Shown: positions 1 through 12,824, counted from the stretch's first letter. The stretch is 64,000 nucleotides of DNA from Sciurus carolinensis (GCF_902686445.1 NC_062214.1:47501454-47565453), one strand, 5' to 3'. Program-made: numbers and translations. The notes: generated by a model not told the origin, from the sequence alone.

Positions 1-1597
1 TTTGGGATCCTCCAATTATAGAATCATGTCATTGGCAAATAGTGATAGCTTAAGTTCTTCTTTTCCTTTTCATATCCCTTTAGTTTCTTTGGTCTGTCTA
101 ATTGCTCTGGCTAGTGTTTCAAGGACAATGTTGAATAAAAGTGGTGAAAGAGGGCATCTCTGTCTTGTTACAGGTTTAGAGGGAATGGAGTTTTTCTCCA
201 TTTAGAATGATGTTGGCTGTGGACTTAGAATAGATAGCCCTTAAATGTTGAGGTAAGTTCCTACTATTCCTACTTCTTCTAGTGTTTTGAGCATGAAGGG
301 GTGCTGTATTTTATCAAATCCTCTCTCAGCATCTATTGAAATAATCATATGATTCTTAACTTTAAGTCTATTGATGTGATGAATTACATGTATTGATTTC
401 TGGATGTTGAACCAACCTTCCTTCCCTGGAATAAACTCCACTTGATTATGATGTGATGAATTACATGTATTGATTTCCGGATGTTGAACCAACCTTGTAT
501 CCCTGGGATAAACTCCACTTGATTATGGTGGACTATCTTTTTAATACGTTTTTATATGCAATTTGCCAGAATTTTGTTAAAATTCTGCATCTATTTTTTT
601 ATGTATTTATGTATTTATGTATTTTTGCATCTATGTTCATGAGGGATATTGGTCTTAAGTTTTCTTTCCTTGATGAATCTTTGTCTGGTTTTGGTATCAG
701 AGTGAAACTAGTTTCATAGAATGAGTTTGGAAGGGTTCCCTCTTTTTCTATTTTGTGGAATACTTTGAGGAGTACTGGTATTATTTCTTCTATTACGGTG
801 TTATAGAATTCTGCTGAGAACTCATCTGGTCCTGGGCTTTTCTAGGTTGGTAGACTTTTGATGGCTTCTTCTATTTTGGTTCTTGAAATTGATCTGTTTA
901 AATTGTGTATTCAGTTTAGGAGGATCATATGTCTCTAAAAATTTGTCAATGTCTGTGATATTTTCTATTTTGTTGGAGTATAGATTTTCAAAGTAGCTTT
1001 TAATCATGTTTTGTATTTCAATGGTGTCTGTCATGATCTTTCCTTTTTCATCACAAATTCTAGTAATTTGGGTTTTCTCTCTCTTTCTCTTCATTAGTGT
1101 GGCTAAGGGTTTATCAATTTCGTTTGCTCTTTCAAAGAACCAACTTTTTGTTTTGTCAATTTTTTGAACTGTTTCTCTTATTTCAATTTCATTGATTTCA
1201 GCTCCGATTTTAATTATTTACTGTCTTCTACCACTTTTGGTGTTGTTCTGTTCTTCTTTTTCTAGGACTTTGAGATGTAATGTTAGGTCATTTTGTTGTT
1301 GACTTTTATTCTTTAAATGTATGAGTTCAACGCAATGAACTTTTCTTTTAGTACTGCTTGCAGAGTGTCCCAGAGATTTTGATATGTTGTGTTGTTGTTC
1401 TCCTTTACCTTTAAAAAGTATTTTTTTTATTTCCTTCCTGATGTCTTCTGCTATCATTGCATCATTCAATAGTATATTATTTAGTCTCCAGGTGTAGGAG
1501 TATTTTTTGTTTTTTATATTATCATTGATTTCTATTTACATTACATTATGGTCTGATAGAATACAAGGTAGTATCTCTATTGTATTTACTAATCATG
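1..1597 (-). mobile_element. L1 copy A, 3' part (ORF2 reverse transcriptase region), degenerate
   Basis: Read on the minus strand, this stretch encodes pieces of L1 ORF2 downstream of the endonuclease. Around 241-492 the peptide contains the reverse transcriptase block [12 protein letters not shown], with phrases such as GWFNIQKSI and NHMIISIDA beside it. Further left, at about 60-190, comes the segment [13 protein letters not shown]. At about 21-45 the catalytic FADD box reads FAND, so an active-site aspartate is lost. Frames are broken by stops and shifts. The element runs off the left edge of the window, so its 3' UTR and poly(A) tail are not seen. The stretch 840-1597 is homologous to 2951-3690 of L1 copy B in the same orientation. 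This is a dead retrotransposon, not a host gene. Confidence 0.9.
373..526. repeat. 77-bp tandem duplication inside L1 copy A
   Basis: Two adjacent units (373-449 and 450-526) start with gatgtgatgaattacatg and end with ccacttgattat. They differ at about five positions. The duplication lies in ORF2 and, because 77 is not a multiple of three, it shifts the reading frame. Confidence 0.9.
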
Positions 1598-2950
1598 AAA
1601 ATAAAATTGACCAAACTAGAAGATGATAAGAAATCATGAATGGAACCTCCAAGAGTTATGGGATATCATGAAAGGACAAAATTTAAGAATTATTGGAATT
1701 GAGGAAGGCACAGAAATACAAACCAAAGGAATGAACAACCTGTTCAATAATAATATATTATTATTAACAACCTGTTCAAATAATATCAGAAAATTTCCCA
1801 AACCTGATGAATGAAATGGAAAATCAAATATAAGAGTCTTATAGAATGCCAAATGCACAAAATTACAATAAATCCACACCAAGGCATATTATAATGAAAA
1901 TACTTAACATACAAAATAAAGATAGAAATTTAAAGACTGTGAGAGAAAAGCATCAGATTACATATAGGGGGAAACCAATATGGATATCAGCAGGTTTTTC
2001 AGCCCAGACCCTAAAAGCTAGAAGGGCCTGGAATGATATATTTCAAGCTCTGAATGAACATGGATGCCAACCAAGAATCTTATATTCAGCAAAACTAACA
2101 TTCAGATTTGATGATGAAATAAAATCTTCCATGATAAACAAAAGTTAAAAGAATTTACAAAGAGAAAACCTGCATTACAGACCATTCTCAGCAAAATATT
2201 TTATGAGGAAGAAGTGAAAAAAAAACAGTAGAAGTCAGTATAGGGACGAACTACCCTAAAGGAAAAGTCAATCAAAGGAGAAACCAAGTCAAGTTAAAAA
2301 ATAAAAATAAGCCAAAATGACCAGGAATATAAATCATATCACAACAATAACTCTGAATGTTAATAGCCTAAACTCAATCAAAAGACATAGTCTGGCAGAT
2401 TGGATTAAAAATAAAAAGACCTGACAATATGCTGCTTTCAAGAGACTCATCTCATAGAAAAAGACATCCACAGACTAAAGGTGAAAGGATGGGGAATAAG
2501 ATAACATGCACACAGACTTAGTAAAAAAGCAGGGCATCTCCATCCTCATATCAGATAAAGTTGACTTCAAATCTACATTAGTCAGAAGGAATGAAAAAGG
2601 ACATTTCACACTGCTTCAGGGAACCATAAACCAGCAAGACATAATGATTTTAAATATGTATGCCCCAAGCAATGGAGCATCTATGTACATGAAACAAATG
2701 CTTCTCAATTTTAAGAATCAAATAGACCAAAACATAATAGTGGGGGACTTTAACACACTGCTCTCACCACTGGATCGGTCCTCCAAACAAAAGTTGAACA
2801 AAGAAACTATAGAATTAAACAATACAATCAATGCTATAGACTTAATGGACATGTATAGAGTATTTCATCCATCAAGTGAATACACTTTCTTTTCAGCAGC
2901 TCATGAATTCTTCTCTGAAATAGACCATATGCTATGCCACAAAGAAGCCA
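1598..2950 (+). mobile_element. L1 copy A, inverted 5' part (ORF1 C-terminus to ORF2 endonuclease)
   Basis: The plus strand carries the C-terminal RNA-binding part of L1 ORF1 at 1846-2148 (phrases REKHQITYRGKPI and TLKARRAWNDIFQALNE). It then carries the ORF2 endonuclease at about 2330-2950 (NMYAPSNGA, VGDFNTLLSPLDRSS, YTFFSAAHEFFSEIDHML). The GDFN and DH catalytic signatures are still legible, but the frames are interrupted. The segment is opposite in orientation to the ORF2 remainder at 1-1597. It ends at the point in ORF2 just before that remainder starts, which is the layout left by twin priming (5' inversion) during L1 insertion. The left junction is near 1598 and the right junction near 2950, both placed by homology to copy B. 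Confidence 0.85.
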
Positions 2951-5900
2951 TTGGTAGGCTTTTGATGGCATCTTCAATTTCATTGTTTGAAATTGATATA
3001 TTTAAATTTTCTATCTCCTCCTGATTCAATTTGAGTAGGCCATTCTTTCACTAGAAATTTGTCAATGTCTTCAAAACTTTCTATTTTATTAGAGTATAAA
3101 TTTTCAAAATAGTTTTTGATTATTATCTGTATTTCAGTTGTGTCCATTGTGATATTTCCCTTTCATCACAAATTTTAGTAATTTGAGTTTTCTTTCTTAG
3201 TTTGCCAAGAGTTTATTATACTTATTTATTTTTTCAAATAACCAACCTTTTGATTCATCAATTTTTTGAAATGTCTTCTTGTTTGGTTGGTTTAATTTCA
3301 TTGATTTCAGCTCTGATTTTAATTATTTCCTGTCTTCTACTCATGGTGTAGATTTGTTCTTCTTTTTCTAGGGCTTTGAGATGTAATGTTAGTTTATTTA
3401 TTTGGCAATTTTCTAGACCTTTAATGAATGAACTAAATCTGATGAACTTTCCTCTTAGAACTGCCTTCATAGTGTTCCAGAAATTTTGATATGTCATGTT
3501 GCCATTCTCATTTACCTCTAATTAATGTTTTACTTTAGCTCTAATTTCTTCTGCTATCCATTGGTCATTCAATAGCATATTATTTACACTTCAGGTGTTA
3601 GAGTAGCTTCTATTTTTTCTTTATTCTTTATTTCTAATTTCATTTCATTATGATCTTATAGAATGCAAGGTATTATCTCTATTTTTTGTATTTGCTAAGA
3701 GTAGCTTTGTGGCTGAAGATATGGTCTATTTTAGAGAAGCATCTGTGTGCTTCTGAGGAGAAAGTGTATTCAGTCATTGAAGGATGAAATATTCTATACA
3801 TGTCTGTTAAATATAATTTATTAATTGCTTTTTTAATTCTATAGTTTCTTTATTTAATTTTTATTTGGAAGATCTGTCCACTGGTGAGAGAGACATATTA
3901 GAGTCACCCAGTACTATTTTGTTTTGGTCTCCTTGATTCTTGAAATTGAGAAGGGTTTGTTTGATGTATGTAGATACTCCATTGTTTGGGGCATAAATAT
4001 TTATGATTGTTATATCTTGTTGATGTATAATTACCTTAAGCAGTATGAAATATCCTTCTTTTTCCCTTCTGATTAACTTTGGCTTGAAGTCTACTTTATC
4101 TGATATGAAGATAGAAACCTCTACTTATTTAGAAGATTCATGTGAATGATATGTTTTTTCCAATCCTTTTACCTTCAGTCTGTGGATGTCCTCACATTTG
4201 AGGTGAATCTCTTGGAGACAGCATATTGTTAGTTCTTGTTTTGTAATCCAATCTGCCAGTCTATGTCTTTTGATTGTTAAGTTTAGTTCATTTACATTCA
4301 ATATTATTATTGAGAAATGGATATTATTTCCTGTTATTTTTATTAATTTCTGGTTTTAAATTTGAATTAGTGTCTCCTTTGATTGACTATTCTTCTAGGG
4401 TACTTCCTCCTTTGCTGGTTTTCACTTTAATTTTTTCATTCCTTCTTCACAAAACATTTTATTGAGTATGTTTTGTACAGCAGGCTTTCTAGTTGTGAAT
4501 TCTTTTAACTTTTGTTTATCATGGAAGGTTTTTACTTCACAATCAATTCTGGAGTTTAATTTTTCTGGGCATAGTGTTCTTGGCTGGTATTCATTTTTTT
4601 TAAGAACTTGGTATATATTACTCTAAGACCTTGTAGTTTGAAGGTCGAGTGGAGAAATCAGCTGAGATCCAGATTTGTTCCCCTCTGTATGTGACCTGTC
4701 ATTTTCTCTAAGCAACCTTTATAATTCTATCTTTATTCTGTATGTTAGGCATTTTCATTATAATGTGCTTTGATGTGGGTCTGTTTTAATTTTGTATATT
4801 TGGTGTCCTGTAAGTCTCCTATATTTGATTTTCCATTTCGTTGTTAAGGTTTTGGAAATTTTATGATATTATTTCATTGAAAAGATTGTTCATTCCTTTG
4901 GTTTGTATCACCAGGCCTTCATCTATCTGATAAATCTTTGATTTTTTCATGTTATCCCATATTTCTTGGGAATTTTGTTCATGGTCTCATAACATCTTTT
5001 CTCCATGGTCAACTTTATTTTCAAGATTATATATTTTGTCTTCATTGCCTGAAACTCTGTCTTTTACGTGGTCTAGTCCGCTAGTGATGCTTTCCAGTTA
5101 ATTTTTAGTTTGGTTTATTGATTCCTTCATTTTGAGGATTTCTGCTTTATCTTTTTTTCAGAATCCATCTTTATTGAAGAGATCTTTTACTTCCTGTATT
5201 TTCTCTCTGATTTCACTCCTTACATTGCCCTTTACCTCACAGATGAGTTTATTCTATACTCCTTCTCTGACATTTCTTCTACTGTGCTGTTGATTGATTT
5301 TGTTATTGACATATCTTGGTTTATTGGCAGTGATTTGTTCCCTTGCTTTTTTCATGTTGTTTGTGTGTCTACCCATCTAACAGTAGGGATCTAAGGGAGT
5401 AGAGTTTCTATCTTGTGGACTTACAGTGTCACTGAAAGTTTCCAGTACCTCACTATTTAGGGGAACACAAATAATAACAACAACTAATGCTAACAATATA
5501 TAGCATTAACCCAAATAGTTCCTGCCTTGATATCATCAATGCTATTGTCATAATAAAAAATGATATGATCACTTATTGTTCACAGTAAAAACTGTAGTTT
5601 GCAAAAGGGCTTATAATTTTGCATGGTGAACAGGGACAGAACAGAGTGATGTAGGAATTGATGATTATGAAAAAGGATGAGAGAGGATAGAAGTGAAAAA
5701 TTGAAGAGTGAAAGAGAGAACAACAAAGATTGTTATCAGAAGAAAGAAGAGAAAGAGAATCAAGGGAAACAGATAAGTGAGAAAAATACATATATAGTAA
5801 AAATTTAATAAATTAAAAATAAAAGAGTACAAAACAAAACTGAAATATACTAATCAAACATCCTAGGTCTCAAAATACTGATCCATGAAAAGTAACTGGC

Positions 5901-7110
5901 TTCAAAAATGCTAGAAATAAGAAAAAAAAAACAAATATGATTATGTATAAGTGTCCATAAACCATTCAGGTCAAAATTAAGCAGAAAAAGGGGGAAAAAT
6001 GATCTTGATGAAAAGTTAAACAATTGTTTTTGTTTGAGTTCAAAACATTTTCAACTTACCTTATCAACAGTATTAGGTGGAATTGACTGGACTTGGATGC
6101 CTGCTCCATTCCCAGGGTGGGGTTGGTGGAGTGTAAGAGCAAATCCCACAGGCAGATCTCCTGGAGGCGGGTTCAGGCATAGGTGGTCTCCATGTTCCTC
6201 ATTGTATGGCAGTTGGTCTGAAGATTTTAAATCACTGCACCACCAGGTTCCAGCAGTTGCTGGTACATGCTGGAAGATTGCACCCCAGGGATCTCCCCTG
6301 GGTTCCACTCATGTGGAAGAGTGAATTCTTAGTCCCCTTTTCACCTGCAGACCCCACACTTCCTGGTCCCAGGTTCAGTCTTCAAACTCAATCTCTCCTG
6401 CACCCACCCTTTCAAAATCCTGGCCAGGTACCTCTCTCTTCCAGTTGACCCTGTAAGCAGCCAGATTGTAGGACAGGTGAGAACCGCGTTGGTTTCCACG
6501 ACCAGCAGTCCCCTGTGTAAATTCCTCTCCACCTTTGATTTTCTCCTGGTTACGTAGGTACACTCTGTCATGTGGTGTGAGTTTGCCAGGCCTATATTTT
6601 AGGCCAAACTTGGATTTGCCAGGAACTGGTTTCCCCAGCTTCTGGCCACCTCGCTGGTGGCTGCAAAATGGTTCCTTCCTCTGTCCTCCAAAGGCAGTTG
6701 GGAGAGATGCCGGCTTCTTTCTCACACAAGGATATCACGCTTCATGCCTTTCAGTTTAGTCGGGCAGAAGCCTTTGACCTCTGAACTCTTCATACCCAGA
6801 CATGCCTCAGACCTCCTAAAAATATGGGTTCCTTTAATTCCCTTATCCCTCCACTTTGTTTGCAGAGGGCCCACTCTGGCTGGTGCTTCCAGCAGTGGCA
6901 ATGGAGGTGATACTGGGGATTTCTTCCTTATTTTATTATATTCAACATCCTGAGGCCCCAGTCTGTTTTGAATGTCCTATATTGGATCTCAGTAAAGTCT
7001 GCCCCCCACCCTTTTGTCATCCACCTTGCTGAGAAGCTGCCTGTTTTCTTGTTTTCATGTCACAGAAGAGGCAGTACAGTGACCTTCTCTATTCTGCCAT
7101 CTTGAAACCG
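2951..7110 (-). mobile_element. L1 copy B: 5' UTR, ORF1, endonuclease and start of the RT region, degenerate
   Basis: Reading leftward from 7110 there is a GC-richer 5' UTR (about 5460-7110), then a coiled-coil ORF1 remnant (about 4480-5450), then the ORF2 endonuclease (about 3700-4470, protein broken by stops). The region after the endonuclease follows at 2951-3690; an open stretch at 3258-3497 reads TYQNFWNTMKAVLRGKFI and SRRQEIIKIRAEINEI, typical of mammalian L1 ORF2. It stops abruptly at 2950, where copy A begins in inverted orientation. The missing ORF2 remainder is therefore expected to the left of the window, beyond copy A. The family is the same as copy A. No intact ORF remains. Confidence 0.88.
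5460..7110 (-). promoter_or_regulatory. Remnant 5' UTR / internal promoter of L1 copy B
   Basis: The stretch upstream of ORF1 of copy B is about 1.65 kb and much richer in G+C than the surrounding AT-rich DNA, especially at 6080-7050. Its extreme end, read on the minus strand, begins near aacggtttcaagatggcag, resembling the start of mammalian L1 5' UTRs, which often hold a YY1-type AAGATGG motif. Open frames on both strands here (for example 6034-6324 and 6375-6725) have no recognisable protein content and I treat them as chance. Whether it still drives transcription cannot be told from sequence. Confidence 0.65.
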
Positions 7111-9459
7111 TTAAATGCTGGTTTTGATATATTCTAAACTAGAGACCAGCTATACCTGACCATTGCCAGTTTTCTATCCTCTACTTTGTCATGAGCACAC
7201 TTGAATCAGTAGGCTCTCTTCATTTCATTACGAGAGAATAATTAAAAGGCAAATAAATCATGAAATATCATGCAGGACGAAAATTTATTAAACACTAAAT
7301 TCCTCTTCTTTCTGAGAGGTGAGTGATCTGGAATGACTTCATTGAAGACAATGAAAAGCAGAGAGGCCATGAAGAGGAACCCCACCTGCCTATTCTGACT
7401 ACTCCACTCAATAGAACCAGACAGAGAGTAGCCTACAGGGCAGCCTCAGGTTCTGTTGAGACAGAGCTTTTTTTATAGTGTCACAATATTCTACCAAGGA
7501 CAATTACTGTCCCCTGTTGATCCCTTTTCATTGGTCTGCCCTTTCTGTAACTGCTGGATTGGTTTCACAATTGCTTTTCTGTTTTTTAGTAGGATTTACA
7601 TAAACAGCACATTTCCATGACAATATAAATGACTCTAGCACTTTCCAAAGACCATACACCCAGCAAGCCATTAGCAATAAAAGGAGCTGTCAAACATTGC
7701 TCTCAACACACTCAACACCACAGCACAATTCAATTTTTTTTGAATATTCAAAATACACAAATGTATAATTAAATGCCTTTATTACAAGACTGCTTTTCTG
7801 CTAAAGTTATTTGAGTCATATTTGATGACTTTTTAAATATAGATAATTTATGAGATTTCTACAGAGATTACTGCTTCTAACAATGACAGTGCCAGTTAAG
7901 CAATAAATGTTTGTTGAATTGAGTTTTTACTAAAACTGTCTCCCTGTCCTCACCTTACCAAACTCTGTCTTCTGACTATCCATAGAAGGTGGGCAAAGTA
8001 CTGGTGACAACTGACCTTGGCACTTGGCCACAGCTAATTAAAACAGGCCTGGATATTGCAGCCAAGCCCAGTCAATCAGATTCACTTCCTTGGTAATTTG
8101 AACTTGGACCACTGAGAATAAACTACTTAGAATGTGGTGAGTCATGGAAGAGGTAACACTTGGGATCTGAAGCAGCTTGGAGCCAAATGCAAGTATAGCA
8201 AAAGGTTCTATTGAAATGAAAATAGATTATACACAAGAAGAATAGTGGGGGATTACCCCCCACCTTTTCCTCTGATCTGTCTTTACAGAGACATTTGTAT
8301 AGCAACAGCCTTGAAAAGTAGAGATAATGTTTTCTTTGGAGCAGAGGGAGGATTTGTTGTCTGATGAGAATAACGATGATAATATCAACCTATGGGACAA
8401 AGGGTAAGCAGGTTTTCTATCAGCCCCTGATAAGATTAAGATTTCTTTAACTCGGTGATTTCTCAATGCTGATGAAAACTCATTGCATGTGCAGCAACCT
8501 CCTAGGCCCATCTCCCTGTCACCTTCTTGAGCCACGGAAGGGAGGGAGAGTGAGGGGAAGGGATGCTCATGTGTCCTGCTGTGCTCTGAATAATCAGTAA
8601 TGAGGTCTCTGAACCAAGAGTCTCCTGTCTTTTCCCAGCAACCACAAAATTGTGGTAAGCTAAGTGGTTAACTTTCAAGTAGGATAAGTTGTCAGTCTCT
8701 CACAGTTCTTGACAGAGAGTTAAGTAGACTATGGAGCTACTAAAACTATGCAGGAAAGAGTGACAGGTAGAAAGCCTGGTTAACAACAAAGAACAAGTCT
8801 CATTTCTGAACTGAAGAAATGAGAATCCATCTCAATCCATTTTTACAATGAGCTCTTTTAACTTCCAACTGGGTTTGCAGAAACTTTTATTGAATCTATT
8901 TTTAAATATATTCATTATACTCTGAACACTGGTAAGGCAGTGTGTTCTATGCATTGATTCCTATGTTACTCACTTTTGAGAGGCTTGAATTTCCACAACT
9001 CATGCAGGGATAAAAACATTTCTCAAATGCTCCTATAATTTTCTTCCTTGGACATTGGAAGGAGGGCAGGAAAGGCTACTTTTCCACTGTTAATAAAAAT
9101 CTAGGAACAGAATGTCTGAACACACAGCCCATTTCCTATAATCACAGTGACTGTAATGATAAGTTTGAGAAGAGTATAAAGTTATGAATTCTATGCTGAG
9201 CATTTTGCGTGCATTAAATGAGTCAACTCTTTCAAAAGGGGTTTAGCACATGGTAATTGTGTCATAAATGTCTGCTTTCTTTATTTCACATTATCTCACT
9301 TAGCAAGGTAAGAACCATAGTGTACATGTCTTAAAACTGAGGATTAAATAGGTCAGTGGTTTGTCCAAGAGCAAGGGATCAGAGTGTTTTGTGTTCTGTA
9401 AGTAACAGAAAACACAACTAAACACAATAAAAACAGAATGTTGGTCATCTTCCTTAGAA
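7111..9459. other. Intergenic DNA, no gene seen
   Basis: Mixed unique sequence and decayed repeats. No open frame here looks like a known protein; the longest (8227-8535 on minus) has no recognisable domain. A weak MIR-like stretch lies near 9180-9370, but I would not defend exact limits. Confidence 0.5.
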
Positions 9460-9540
9460 CAAGGTTGTTCAAATTATGTTATGTGCTTGAACAAATATGT
9501 CATAATGAATCCCACTATAATGTATAATAAAAAAAATTTA
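9460..9540 (+). mobile_element. Short L1 3' tail fragment
   Basis: The phrase tatgtcataatgaatccc followed by actataatgtataataaaa matches the 3' tail shared by other fragments here (38530-38600, 53170-53240, 59955-60030). It is a severely 5'-truncated L1 end with an A-rich tail. The same window-internal family resemblance is the main evidence. Confidence 0.55.
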
Positions 9541-9544
9541 AGAA

Positions 9545-9850
9545 GTCAAGGGTGGTAGTACCAAAGTTAGCTGCTTCATCAACTCTCACTATTAATAAGT
9601 GCTCAAGTTCCTTCCTATCTGTCTTTCCATCCTCAACATATTCACTGTAACAGTAAGAAAATCTTTTACCTCATAACCACAAGGTGGTTGCATCTCCTCC
9701 AAGTATCTTATCTCCAGGAGACAGGAGCCACACCTTTCTTAGAAGTTGCCTTTATAGATCTCTCCACATGTCTTATTGGCCAGAATTGGGCCACATATCA
9801 TACCTAAAACAATTCCTGTTTACAGGGAGGAAAGCAATTTGAGCATATGA
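9545..9850. repeat. Old interspersed repeat, family not named
   Basis: The phrases cataaccacaaggtggttgc and cttattggccagaattgggc belong to a widely dispersed mammalian repeat that I recognise as repetitive but cannot name with certainty. No coding content. Confidence 0.35.
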
Positions 9851-10265
9851 ATACATTTAAAATGTAGTCCTAAACAAAATCAGAGACTGCCAACAAGGAC
9901 AGAGGCAGTGGGATTTGGGAAACATGCAACAATGGCTAAAGTTTTGCCAAAGCCACACTGGGACCTCAGGGCCTAAGACTCTATTCCTAAGCTTAGGGTA
10001 CCACTTCTGTTATGAAAGAAATGTTCTACATCCAGCTTATTATCCAGAGGCACCTGTGACTATCCAACATGTGTAATACAATTAATACTGAGGAATTGAA
10101 TTTGAGTATTTTAACTGTAACTTAAATTCAAAGATCCGCATGGCTTTATTGGCTATCACACTGACAACATAGGAACAACAATGTTAATAGCATTTATGAA
10201 TCTGGTAACATTGCTGGAGAAGTAGAAATATCCTCTGGGCTTATGATGCTATAGGAATACAATGT

Positions 10266-10570
10266 GATACACACATGCAATTTAAACTCTCTAGTAGTCA
10301 CATTAAAAAAAAGAAAAGAAATACAGGTAAAATTCATTTTATAATATACTTTATTTTACCTCCATATTCAAAATATTATTATTTCAACATATAACCAATA
10401 TCAAAAAACAAAAACATATTTATGAGAGATCTCTCTCTTCTGTTCACTCTAAGTCCTTGAAATCCTGTGTGTATCTGGCACTTAAGAGCATCTCTGTACT
10501 TGAATTCCTTATTTTAAGTGCTTCATGACTTGTGTGGCCAAAGCTGGTCTGGAGATTTCAGAGAGTATCC
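10266..10570. mobile_element. Old non-autonomous DNA transposon remnant (hAT-like)
   Basis: The run from the phrase ctctagtagtcacatt to the agagcatctctgtacttgaa and tgtgtggccaaag phrases follows a common mammalian non-autonomous DNA transposon. Family assignment is tentative. Confidence 0.4.
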
Positions 10571-10639
10571 ATCAAAATTTTATTTCCTGATACACAACTC
10601 TGGGAAGCAGACAGATGAGGGAAGCAAGACTCAGAAGAC

Positions 10640-10822
10640 ATAAACCAGCAGCTCTCAGATTCGAGCATCATCAGCGTCCCCTGGATAACACACAGTCCTG
10701 GTCAACCTCAGTGTGTCTGATTCATCAGGGCTGGAAAAACCAACCCAGGATGTGCATTCTAACAGACGCTATTGATGGGCTGGCCCAGGGTCACACTTTG
10801 AGAACCATTGTTCTAAAGGCAA
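10640..10822. mobile_element. MER5A-like hAT-Charlie DNA transposon
   Basis: The left end reads agcagctctcagattcgagc and the right end reads cacactttgagaaccattg. These are the imperfect terminal inverted repeats of MER5-type elements. The interior has the usual tctgattcatcagggctgg phrase. The open frame at 10615-10839 is a by-product of this repeat. Confidence 0.7.
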
Positions 10823-11147
10823 GCTCACACCCCTGGTAAGAAGATTCAGAATTAAAACCCTTGCTTTCCATCTTCTAGCTCATTCCCTTTCTATATACAA
10901 AGTTGTGAGTCCAGGTTGCTTAGTCTGAAAACTACTCTCATGGAACATTCTGTAATGGCACCCACATTCCCTCCAGTGGCCTGCAGCCTGCTCCCACAAA
11001 GTGGACAGCAGAGCTTGAGTAATGGGAACACTCTGTAATCACTTCACTAAGGTTGTGTCTCTCAGACCTGTGGCTTTTAAAAACCTTTTTTTTATCGCAT
11101 ATGATTTTAGTTTCAGTTTCCTTAAAGGGAATCATTTAATAAGCACA

Positions 11148-11463
11148 GATTCAGTATCCCTCATCCACAATACTTGGGGTCAAAAGTGTTTCAGATTTGA
11201 ATATATTTTTCAGACTTGGAAATATAGGTACTTACATCATGAGATATGTAGGGCATGGACCCATGTCTAAACATGAATTTCTTGTATGATTAATGCTCGT
11301 ACCCTGAAGATAATTTCATATGGTATTTTTAATAATTTTGTGCATGAAATAAAGTTTCATGGTGGGGAATTTTCTACTTGCAATGTCGTGTTGGTGCTCA
11401 AAAAGTTTCAGATCTGGAGCATTTTGGAGGTCAGATTTTGGATTAGAGATGCTCAACCTGTAA
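11148..11463. mobile_element. Tigger-type (TcMar) DNA transposon remnant
   Basis: It starts with ttcagtatccctcatccac and ends with gagatgctcaacctgtaat, the inverted terminal repeats of a common Tigger-derived non-autonomous element. Interior phrases include tttttaataattttgtgcat. It is internally deleted and non-coding. Confidence 0.65.
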
Positions 11464-12444
11464 TAAGGTTCTAAGAAAACCCTTATACTGGGTCTTCAGG
11501 GTAGAACCAGGTGCTCTATCACTGTACTGTCTAGGACATCACTATAGTTCAAGTGGCAATTGGAAGATGATTTCCTCCTCCAGAGGTGACTGTTTAAATT
11601 ACTTCTGATTAGGATGGTCCACACTTAACCCTGGGTAAATTGCATCTTTCATGTGAGAAATGGCAAAGCTGGTTAAAACCAAGCCAAGCTGCTGGAAACA
11701 CTTGAGAGGATTTGGTACACCAGCAAGTGACAGAAGTGGCTCTCAAAACTGCTGTCATTGCAGCTAAGGGACCAGTCTCCCTTTGGCACTACTATTTGCA
11801 GAAGAAGCTATATGTCCCTGATCTGTGGACCAGAGGCTTCCAGAGTTGCTCCAGCTTGCCTCCAAACTTGAAGGGCAAGTTAACTTGAAGGGTAATTTCA
11901 TAGGACTTCCTAGCAACTGAAACCAGGTGTGCCTGTAGGCAGCCATTTTAACACCTACAGGTCTCAGACCCAGCTCAGTTATGGCTCTTCACCACTCATA
12001 ACAATGTGCAGGGGAATAATTTGGATCTGATGCCAGACATGTAATCAGTGGACAAAAATAGGACCCAGTATACACATTCTACAGCAAAAGGTTGGGGAGG
12101 GTGAGGTGAACAGTGTCCTATAAACAAACTATTTTCCAGCACTTTCTACACAGCCTGGATGTTTCCCTAGGACTCTTGGAGAAATGAGGTGGCTGATTTC
12201 AGGTGCATATTCAGTGCCCTGGGAGAGGACAGTTTTGAAGACCTAGCTGCCCCAACCTCTTCTCCACTGGAGCCCCCAGGCTGCCCTGGACCTTCTTGAG
12301 CTTTCTGCTTCTCTGAGCAAAGTGCTCTCTCGGTTTTCCAGACATTTCTCTTGACCTCTTCATCCAGCCCTCCCAGAGGCTCAGTGAAATCTGTACACTG
12401 AGGGTCCAGGCTGCCTGCCTCTCTGTAGTTCCATCTAATTAAAT

Positions 12445-12625
12445 GTTACATCTGTGCACTTTAGAATTACCTGGAAGCCTTTGAAATATATAGATGCTTG
12501 GACTTCACTGTAGACCAAGGGGTTCAGGGTGAACTGGGGTGAGGCATGAGTCTTTGTACAGCCCCCACGAGTTTCCAACATGCAGCCTGAACTGGAGAGT
12601 CTGTACTGTGGTTGAAGACCCCATG
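12445..12625. mobile_element. MER5A-like hAT-Charlie DNA transposon
   Basis: It begins with tgcactttagaattacctgg and ends near tgcagcctgaactggaga, with the interior layout of MER5-type elements. Strongly diverged. Confidence 0.5.
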
Positions 12626-12824
12626 CTGCAGGGAGCATAGGTGCTCAGGCAAGTGAATTCTGGAAGCTGGAGTTGTGATCTCCAGGGTGGGCTCAGACCT
12701 CTTCTGTGGTCACCATAGCAGGGACTGGTTCTGTCCTCTCACTTCCCAGCATCATATAGGAAAGATGCTGGTTGGCTCCAGCTCCCTGACTATGACAAGG
12801 AGGTATGCTGCCAATGTTAGCTTG

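Noticed and set aside
2506..3024. 172-codon frame as a host nuclease gene
   Set aside because: It is the L1 endonuclease; the C-terminal part past 2950 runs across the junction into reversed L1 sequence.
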